In this document: one piece after another, positions 8,827 through 14,884 of the stretch | Position numbering within the stretch: position 1 is the first letter of the stretch | Layout: each line of letters opens with the position of its first letter | The notes under the pieces: generated by a model | The model's database searches: none | Told to the model about the DNA's origin: nothing | What the model saw: only the letters and a program-made list of their open reading frames with translations | Position numbers and translations under genes: made by a program | Origin: Tritrichomonas foetus | Taxonomy: Eukaryota; Parabasalia; Tritrichomonadida; Tritrichomonadidae | Length of the DNA stretch: 32,943 nt | Direction: 5' to 3' | NCBI GenBank assembly: GCA_001839685.1 | Contig: MLAK01001117.1 | Location: 1-32,943 of the forward strand

Positions 8827-10773
8827 TTATGAATACTTTTCATTGAAAATATTAAAATATTTCATCATTTCAGGATCAGATTTTTTGATTCTGTTCAACC
8901 ATTCATCTCCATCATTTTGTGAACTATCAAGTATACTAGAACTTTCACTGTAGTTGTCATCTTCATCATCAGAACTGATTACACTGTTCATTGATTTTTG
9001 AATTTCTTCATCGAGATTAAATGCTTTTATAATAGAATTGGGCTTGTTTTGATGAATGCTACTGTTTGTGTTAACAATATTATCAATTACCTTTTTAATG
9101 CTAGAATTATAGATATCAGTATTACAAACATTATCATCGCTAATTTCATCACTGTCTTCAAGCGATGATGATAGTTTAAATGAAACAAGGTTTGTTTTTT
9201 GTGAATTGGGTATATTTAACATTTGCTGAAGTTTTAAAATGTCTTCATCAGATGTTTGATCACTTGATTCACTTAAATTAACTGAATAATTTTTAATTGG
9301 ATCATTTTGGAAAATGGTAACTGATTTCACGTAATTTAACTTTGGCTTTTTCTTTTGTGGAACATTGTTAATTGGTTTGTATTCTTCAGAATAGCTGAGT
9401 GATTCTGATATGATTAAATCTGGATGTGTCTTAAGAAGCTTCTTTATCTTGTTCTTTTCCAATTTTGTTTTGACTTTATTAGTGTTTTTAGAATTCTTTT
9501 TATTAGTTATGACTTTTGGATTTAATAATTTAATCAGTTCCAATTCATCACAATCAGCTGATGAATCATTCCTGTTCTTCTTTTCTTCTTTATCAGTTTT
9601 AACATTAAGAGTCAGTGGTTGTGCATCAGTTTGAACATAATTACTTGTTCGATTTGTGGAAATGCTATTGTTGTTAATGTTACAAAAAACCCCAAAATCT
9701 GAAGTAATTGCTTCATTTGGAGGTTTCCATCCTTTTGCTCTTGCTTTGGCTTCCCAATCTTTGCTGTCATTACTTCCTGGTGGTTTCCATCCAAGCTTAA
9801 TTGCCTCATCAACCCAATTATAATTATTAGATTTACTATGTCTATCATTTCTATGAGAATGTCTGTGACTTCGATGAGATGGACGATGTGAGTAATCATC
9901 AGAATCATCTGAATTTTCATACATTTTCTTTTTCTTTTTATTCTTGATCGGTAGTGGAGGATTTTGCATATTAGCAACATTTTCAACTTGAATCCGAGCA
10001 TTTATTGGCTTTATGATTTGTCTAGCTTCATTTCTTCCATTTGCAATAGATGAGTTTGAAATTCGACTAGCATTCGTAGCATTTGTGAGATTTGGGGTAT
10101 AAATGCTTTGGAAATTGGGATCAAGATATTTTTCATGTTCAATGAATCCAAATGCAATAGATGTTATCATTGTGCCGAAAGATTCCCCAGTTGTCATGTT
10201 TTTAAGAGGAACTGGGCTTTCACGATATAAAAATGTTAAAGTTTTAGAATTACATTCAACAACTTCTTTCACACTTAATGGCAAAAGTGTTACTGCAATT
10301 AATTCGTTACTACTATTAAATCTTCGATATAATTCAACAACTGGTGTAAAATCACCAAGATTGAATGGTGGCATCATTGAAAAATTCAATGAATAAGCGC
10401 AATTGAATTTGGCATCTCGATTACTACACCATACAGCGGGAGTTTCAATGATTGGAATGGTAGGATGCACTCTTATTTTCATAAAAAGTGATCTGTTGGA
10501 GCAATTCGAGAGATTTTGAATATTCGTGATTGTGATGAAAAAATGTGAAAAGGGCTCAAATTGACTTGACATTATTGGACGGGCTAGGCATCTTGGTTTC
10601 AATTCTGCTTGAGTTTGATCATTATTTTCGTCGCTTCTGGAATTTTCGTCATTGTCATAATAAATCTTTTTGTTGGCATTGTTGGATTTTTTATTGGCAG
10701 ATGTTTTGTTTACTGGCTCGTATGTTGGAACATCCGATAGATCTAATGAAGATAGATTAAAATCGTCAAACAT
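8827..10773 (-). CDS. C2-like domain protein with two GWKPP repeats
   Basis: 648 residues. Residues 74-212 look like a C2-type beta sandwich: HFFITITNIQNLSNCSN, LFMKIRVHP, then FTPVVELYRRFNSSNELIAV, and SFGTMITSIAFGF as a last strand. The pattern of a PVPL segment followed by a small-domain end recalls C2 domains of the centriolar protein C2CD3, a weak resemblance only. A His/Arg/Ser-rich basic patch (295-315) precedes two repeats of exactly 20 residues, with W320...GWKPP (328-332) and W340...GWKPP (348-352). The rest, about 400-640, is Lys/Asn/Ser-rich, acidic and probably disordered, with SSDDEDD-type clusters that suit CK2. No membrane segment or signal peptide is visible. A role at basal bodies would fit a C2CD3-like protein, but that is inference. 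Confidence 0.65.
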   Translation of the reverse strand: MFDDFNLSSLDLSDVPTYEPVNKTSANKKSNNANKKIYYDNDENSRSDENNDQTQAELKPRCLARPIMSSQFEPFSHFFITITNIQNLSNCSNRSLFMKIRVHPTIPIIETPAVWCSNRDAKFNCAYSLNFSMMPPFNLGDFTPVVELYRRFNSSNELIAVTLLPLSVKEVVECNSKTLTFLYRESPVPLKNMTTGESFGTMITSIAFGFIEHEKYLDPNFQSIYTPNLTNATNASRISNSSIANGRNEARQIIKPINARIQVENVANMQNPPLPIKNKKKKKMYENSDDSDDYSHRPSHRSHRHSHRNDRHSKSNNYNWVDEAIKLGWKPPGSNDSKDWEAKARAKGWKPPNEAITSDFGVFCNINNNSISTNRTSNYVQTDAQPLTLNVKTDKEEKKNRNDSSADCDELELIKLLNPKVITNKKNSKNTNKVKTKLEKNKIKKLLKTHPDLIISESLSYSEEYKPINNVPQKKKPKLNYVKSVTIFQNDPIKNYSVNLSESSDQTSDEDILKLQQMLNIPNSQKTNLVSFKLSSSLEDSDEISDDNVCNTDIYNSSIKKVIDNIVNTNSSIHQNKPNSIIKAFNLDEEIQKSMNSVISSDDEDDNYSESSSILDSSQNDGDEWLNRIKKSDPEMMKYFNIFNEKYS

Positions 10774-10800
10774 TTCGCGAATTTGTGGTTATACGTTTAA

Positions 10801-10806
10801 AAATGA
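10801..10806 (-). promoter_or_regulatory. Initiator TCATTT before the C2-like gene
   Basis: TCATTT on the minus strand, A at 10804, matches the trichomonad consensus TCA(+1)Y(T/A) and would give a 31-nt leader before the ATG whose first base is 10773. Confidence 0.4.
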
Positions 10807-11199
10807 TATATGGTTAAGAAATGTTTGGTTAACTTAGAATTAATCATTTGGTTTCAGAAAATTTCATTGAAATAATCGTATTAAAGGTCCAAATGATTGA
10901 GAAACATATGAATGACATTGGTGTGGCTCATAATCCTCTCACAGATCACAAAGTTATTTTAATCAACATTTAAAAAAACCATCATTTAAAAAAAAACAAA
11001 AACAATTGAAATATTAATTGATATTTCTGAACTTTTTCCGCAAATTTTGAATTATTATTAAATCACAAACACAATAAATAAGCACAATTGAAATGTTTAA
11101 TTCAACGTGGCATTCAAAAATATAAACAGCCCTTCTCAAAAAAAAAATTGAAGATATTAATTTTACATGATTCATAGGAATTGTACGTTAAAGCAAATT

Positions 11200-11205
11200 T
11201 CACTT
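11200..11205 (+). promoter_or_regulatory. Initiator TCACTT before the kinase gene
   Basis: TCACTT with A at 11202 matches the trichomonad initiator consensus and gives a 21-nt leader before the ATG at 11223. A second candidate, TCATAC at 11215, would leave only 6 nt. Either supports the ATG at 11223 over the upstream in-frame TTG at 11181. Confidence 0.45.
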
Positions 11206-11222
11206 TTTCGCTGTTCATACTG

Positions 11223-12122
11223 ATGGCAGTACTCCAAGGCTTTCCTGTTCCTGACTTTGATTGTTTTGATGATGAAGATACACTCTACGATGAACCAATA
11301 TGCTGTTACTCACAACCGTTGTCAATAATCACAGATGAAGATGTCACACTTTGTGAGAAAAAGGGCCTAGTTCTTGATACAGCCACACCTATCAAATGCA
11401 CAGCTAATTCAACAGTATATACGGCAAAATCACCCCGAGATGGGAAAATATTCGCAGTTAAATTCACAGATCACAAAAGGAGGATTCAAAGTGAATTTTC
11501 GAAAAGAAAACAAGTAAAAGATTCCCCATATTTGTTAAAGTCCTTTGCTTTACAGGAATCTCCAAGTAAAGCAATGCTCCAAATGGAGTTTTGTGAAAAT
11601 GGGGATATCCGTGATTTGATCATGCCTGAGAATTATATATGGAAACTCATTCACGACATTGGAAATGCATTATACAACCTTCATAGTGATGGTTGGATGC
11701 ATTTAGATGTTTCTCCAGGAAATATCTTAGTATCTAAAAATTGCTTCAAACTTTCCGATTTTGGAACACTCGCCAGAATTGGTGAATTTGAAGAGGGTAT
11801 GGAGGGTGCTGGTCCTTATGCGTCTCCTGAAGCTCTTGCTTTTCCATTGAGTGATTTCCAAGTAACTCAACAAACTGATATTTTCAGTTTTGGTGTGTGC
11901 TTGCTAGAAAGTGCATCAGGGAAGGCAGCTCCACGTGGTGGCTCAAATGGCTATTCATTATTGAGAAATGATCAGATTAAGCTTGGACAAGGTGAATACA
12001 CATGTTGGTGTTCCACAGAACTCATTAATGTGATCAATTCTATGCTTAACAGTAATCCAAATAAGAGACCAACATCAGAAGACCTTATCAATCTCCCACA
12101 AGTGAAGAAATATGATTTATAA
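11223..12122 (+). CDS. Wee1/Myt1-like protein kinase with atypical ATP-binding and catalytic loops
   Basis: 299 residues from the first in-frame ATG; the open frame also runs back to a TTG at 11181, which would fall before the initiator. Wee1 and Myt1 kinases inhibit CDK1 by phosphorylating its ATP-binding loop. Family signs are the HLDV catalytic loop (H160-V163; Wee1/Myt1 have HLD where other kinases have HRD), GAGPYASPEAL as activation segment, DIFSFGVCLLE, the APRGGSNGYSLLR stretch after it (Myt1 has a comparable PHGGEGW) and the ending NPNKRPTSEDLINLP. Present are K80 in AVKF, probable helix-C E91, D162, N167, D179 of DFG and E203 of SPE. Odd points are the glycine-rich loop region (57-69), which has no glycine, and the catalytic-loop lysine, which is serine (S164 in DVSPGN). 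No membrane helix follows the domain, unlike animal Myt1. It could be a weakly active kinase or a pseudokinase. Confidence 0.8.
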   Translation: MAVLQGFPVPDFDCFDDEDTLYDEPICCYSQPLSIITDEDVTLCEKKGLVLDTATPIKCTANSTVYTAKSPRDGKIFAVKFTDHKRRIQSEFSKRKQVKDSPYLLKSFALQESPSKAMLQMEFCENGDIRDLIMPENYIWKLIHDIGNALYNLHSDGWMHLDVSPGNILVSKNCFKLSDFGTLARIGEFEEGMEGAGPYASPEALAFPLSDFQVTQQTDIFSFGVCLLESASGKAAPRGGSNGYSLLRNDQIKLGQGEYTCWCSTELINVINSMLNSNPNKRPTSEDLINLPQVKKYDL

Positions 12123-12459
12123 CTCATATTTTGTGATATAATTATAATATTAGTGTTTGTTCATATAAAACTATATTAGTTTGCTATCACATACATTTTT
12201 TTTCTTTTCTTTTTTTTACAATACCTAATATTTACATGTAAATATGTTCACAAATTTCCAAATGAAGAATCCATCTAAATATTGTGATATAATATTTCCC
12301 GAAAATATGAAAACTAAAAAAATACATATATATAAATCATGATAAAATTCCTGGAACCATAAAGTTATTTAATAATTAATAATAACAAGACTCATAGTAA
12401 GTGAATTAATTAATATAGTTGGATTTTCTTGGGTTTTGTTGTCTAAATTTTTTGTTGTC
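12123..12459. other. Convergent 3' intergenic region
   Basis: Very AT-rich 3' flanks of the kinase gene and the SP-rich gene, which face each other. It contains a pyrimidine run at 12195-12219 and a 12-bp direct repeat TTGTGATATAAT at 12131-12142 and 12282-12293. No gene was seen. Confidence 0.5.
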
Positions 12460-14226
12460 TTATTTAGTTACGACATCAAAATGTAATTGGCAATTTGATG
12501 ACATTGAATCATATTGTTTCACTTTTCTTTCGAGTCTTCTCATTCCCTTAATTTTTTCTTGGTCGATGTTGTTCAAATCGAGGGAGTCTGAATCAGATAA
12601 ACTTTCAGAATTTCGTGTTTTTGGTGGCTGGTAAGGATCGAAGTCGTCATCATCAAATGAGAAGTTGCTGCTTTCATTGTATTTTCCAAGTGCGTTAGAG
12701 AAGCCAGAATCAGAAGCAGCAAAAATATTCTCAACATTTGTATCTCTTTCTTGAGGTTCAGCATTTCGCTTCCTTCTAGCAGCTGCTCTATTTGGACTTT
12801 CTCTTCTCTTTCGATTCTTAGCTCCAGCTTTGACAACTCTCCTTTGTTTCGATGCTGGAACGTTTTCATTATTGTCTTCATCACCTTCTTGAGTACTGGC
12901 TTTAGTTGATGAACGTGATTTCGATTTAGTTGAAGCCCTTGCAGAAGACTTTGTGGAAGACTTAGTAGTATTTCGACTTGTTCGACTATTCTTAGTGGAA
13001 CTAAAAGTATTTTCTTGATCATTAATTTCGATATCTTCATCATCGCTATCTTTCATGAGTTTCCTTGGTTTCTTCTTAAAGAGAACAATTGATCCTTTAG
13101 GTGATTCTGGTGCTCCAATTTTTGGTGAATGCGGAGAGGACGGTGGAAGTGTATCAACGCCATCATCACTATTAAATTCATTTTCTAGTTCTTTCTTGAT
13201 TGGACTGATTACTTCAAGTGGAAGTGCAGGTGCTGGTTTTCTAACAACATCCTTCTTTCTTGGCGATCTATTCCTTCGATTGGCACTAGATTTTGATCGT
13301 TTACTATTTTCACTTGCGTTTGAGACAGAATTTGACTTACTTGATCTTGTTGGTGACTTCGACCTTGTTGGTGATTTTGACCTTGATGATCGACTTTGTG
13401 AGTTTGATGTGTTTAATAAATTCACTTCTCTTTCTTCTTGTTTTTCGAGAAGTTTCTTCATTTTTTGTGCCTTCTTCTCAATTTTTTCTGCTTCAATTCT
13501 TTCTCTTTCCTCTTTCAGTGCAACTTTTTGTTTCAATTCACTAATTTTCTGATCCATCTCACTGATTCTCTCCTCAAAATCTTCTTCTGTCAACTTTTTG
13601 AAACATTCAATTCTATCATTCAATCCACAAATTTTGAGACGAGCCGAGTCATTCACACTGTTATATAAAATTTCTTCTAGGCCTTTATTTTCAACTTCTA
13701 TGTTTGAAACCTCTTTTTGGAGACTTTGACAAAGGGCGGCATTTTGATCAAGCACTGATCGTCCTGAAAAAGCCAACTGTTCGATCCTTGCCATCATTTG
13801 GTCACATCTATCGAATCTATCTTTGACTTCTTTTCTTGTCATTGAGATGGCCAATTTTTTCTTTTCTTTGAGGGCGTTTCGAACTTCGGTGATCTGCCTA
13901 TAGAGTTTTGCCTTTTCTTGGAGAACATTTGTCATATATTTAAGCAAATAATTAATTTTATCTTTTCCTTCATTGATTTCGATCTGCTGCTGAAACATTA
14001 TGTCTGCCATTGGCTGGAGCACTTCGATATAATTGCTTCGTGTGTGTGGGAGCTCGTTTTCTTTTTCGTGGGCTTCTTCTTCTTCAAATTGTTCATCGAT
14101 TGACTGGTTTCCGCTAGAATGTGGTGGAGATTGGCTACTCGGTGGAGTGATATCGGATTGAATTGAATCGTCGGAAAGAGATCCATTTGCAGTGTGTGGA
14201 GTTACTTCAGTTGACTCAGATAACAT
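12460..14226 (-). CDS. Coiled-coil, basic SP-rich protein with a KEN box (probable CDK/APC-regulated nuclear protein)
   Basis: 588 residues from the first ATG; the frame continues upstream to a TTG at 14340, but the initiator-like hexamer at 14242-14247 supports 14226. No family was recognised. In order: an acidic Ser-rich N-terminus with TP/SP sites and a KEN box (K55-N57), a predicted coiled coil at about 65-270, then a disordered Ser/Lys/Arg-rich tail. The tail holds tandem RSKSPT (about 282-293), full CDK sites SPRK (321) and SPIK (341), further SP sites at 364, 367, 375 and 477, and several bipartite basic runs suited to nuclear import (for example 461-487). An N-terminal coil with a long basic phospho-rich tail is the general plan of shugoshin-like and other chromosome-associated proteins, but no diagnostic motif was found. 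It lies convergent to the Wee1/Myt1-like kinase gene. Confidence 0.7.
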
Positions 14227-14241
14227 TTTTTTCCCGAAAAA

Positions 14242-14247
14242 ATTTGA
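14242..14247 (-). promoter_or_regulatory. Initiator-like TCAAAT before the SP-rich gene
   Basis: TCAAAT on the minus strand, A at 14245, gives a 19-nt leader before the ATG at 14226. It lies inside the longer open frame and therefore argues against the TTG at 14340. Confidence 0.35.
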
Positions 14248-14450
14248 ATACTTTATTACACCTTTAAACGGTCTTATTTTATATTCAGAATAACGTAAAA
14301 AAAGGTCAAATTTAACGTTCTCTTTTACCCTTTCATTCAATATAGAATTATTGTCAAAATAAAAAAAGTGTTTTCTGTGAGGCTGTATATAAAAATGTAG
14401 ATTATTAAGGTAATAAAATAAAATTGGTGTATAAAATTGTATATGATTTC

Positions 14451-14567
14451 AATTCTGCGCTATATCGCGAATTAATGAAAATTTGTGCCAAGAGATGAAA
14501 GGAAAGTTCTTGTTCATCTAATTCGATCTTTGATCGAGCTTTGGCAATGAATATTTCTCTGAGAGAT
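14451..14567. ncRNA. Candidate structured RNA: hairpin plus three-way junction
   Basis: Four inverted repeats fit together without conflict. Hairpin A pairs 14451-14459 with 14466-14473: eight base pairs, one bulged T at 14456, six-base loop. An outer stem pairs TGCCAAG (14486-14492) with TTTGGCA (14540-14546), including one G-T pair. It encloses AGATGAA/TTCATCT (14493-14499 with 14513-14519, 13-base loop) and TCGATC/GATCGA (14523-14528 with 14532-14537, 3-base loop), forming a three-way junction. A short TCTC/GAGA hairpin follows at 14556-14566. Read on the minus strand, a CAAATTTTC segment between the junction and hairpin A resembles an Sm site followed by a 3' stem-loop, the plan of a spliceosomal snRNA. 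No diagnostic U1, U2, U4, U5 or U6 sequence was recognised, so orientation and identity are open. Confidence 0.35.
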
Positions 14568-14584
14568 GCTCAATTCAGATTTAT

Positions 14585-14824
14585 TCAGAAAAATTTATGT
14601 ATCGTATTATACAAAATTATCCATTCAAATGAACATATGTAAGAAAGGCAATTTTCTAAAAATCTGTTGAAAATTTGTGCGAAAAAATCTTTGATAGTAT
14701 TTATAACTAACAATGAAAATAAAATTTTGCAAAAGCTAAGCAAAATAAGACGATTGAGGAGTTTTATACGTTCTGAACTCTTTTTAAATTTCTCAAACTC
14801 GCGGTTTTCAATGTATACATTCAT
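14585..14824 (-). CDS. Doubtful 79-codon membrane-type open frame
   Basis: The translation has two hydrophobic stretches (about residues 24-42 and 58-75) and starts with ATG. A TCAAAA hexamer precedes it on the minus strand, 27 to 30 nt before the ATG. It has no recognised relatives. An open frame of this length is expected fairly often by chance in DNA of this composition and region size, and hydrophobic codons are favoured by T-rich DNA. Probably not a gene. Confidence 0.15.
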   Translation of the reverse strand: MNVYIENREFEKFKKSSERIKLLNRLILLSFCKILFSLLVINTIKDFFAQIFNRFLENCLSYICSFEWIILYNTIHKFF

Positions 14825-14858
14825 TTTCTTGGCTTTTTAAGAGCATTTTGATCGTTTT

Positions 14859-14864
14859 TCAATA
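14859..14864 (+). promoter_or_regulatory. Initiator-like TCAATA before the 14885 gene
   Basis: TCAATA with A at 14861 would give a 24-nt leader before the ATG at 14885. The TCA that immediately overlaps the ATG (14883-14885) is a less likely alternative. Confidence 0.3.
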
Positions 14865-14884
14865 AAAAAGGTATTCGTCGATTC

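Larger units (their letters stand above)
10774..11222. other. Divergent promoter region between C2-like and kinase genes
   Basis: This 449-bp region holds initiator-like hexamers for both genes at its two ends. In the middle are two near-identical CATTTAAAAAAA runs (10969-10998) and an AT-rich inverted repeat GAAATAT/ATATTTC at 11008-11027. No RNA gene or further coding frame was recognised. Confidence 0.5.
14227..14884. other. Divergent intergenic region with structured-RNA candidate
   Basis: This 658-bp gap is the largest internal one. It contains the promoters of the flanking genes, the inverted-repeat cluster at 14451-14567 (listed as a possible ncRNA) and a doubtful 79-codon frame at 14585-14824 (-). 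The inverted-repeat part is visibly less AT-rich than its surroundings. Confidence 0.6.

Noticed and set aside
9612..10001. 129-codon minus-strand frame overlapping the C2-like gene
   Set aside because: It is a shifted frame of the same strand over repetitive Lys/His/Arg codons, with no domain and no separate promoter.
11181..11222. TTG start for the kinase
   Set aside because: Not an ATG, and it would lie before both initiator-like hexamers; the first ATG at 11223 fits them.
13055..13552. 165-codon plus-strand frame rich in Leu, Phe, Ser and Asp
   Set aside because: It is fully antisense to the SP-rich coiled-coil gene and its composition mirrors the opposite strand's Lys/Glu/Ser codons.
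14227..14340. 38-codon N-terminal extension of the SP-rich protein from a TTG
   Set aside because: Non-ATG start, and the likely initiator at 14242-14247 lies inside the extension.
14492..14562. Box C/D snoRNA reading (AGATGAA as box C, CTGA as box D)
   Set aside because: Box C is a poor match and the flanks of the two boxes do not pair into a terminal stem.
14451..14567. Named spliceosomal RNA (U1, U2, U4, U5 or U6)
   Set aside because: No diagnostic conserved sequence of any of these was found on either strand, such as the U5 loop, the U6 ACAGAGA box or a U1 5' end; kept only as an unnamed candidate.
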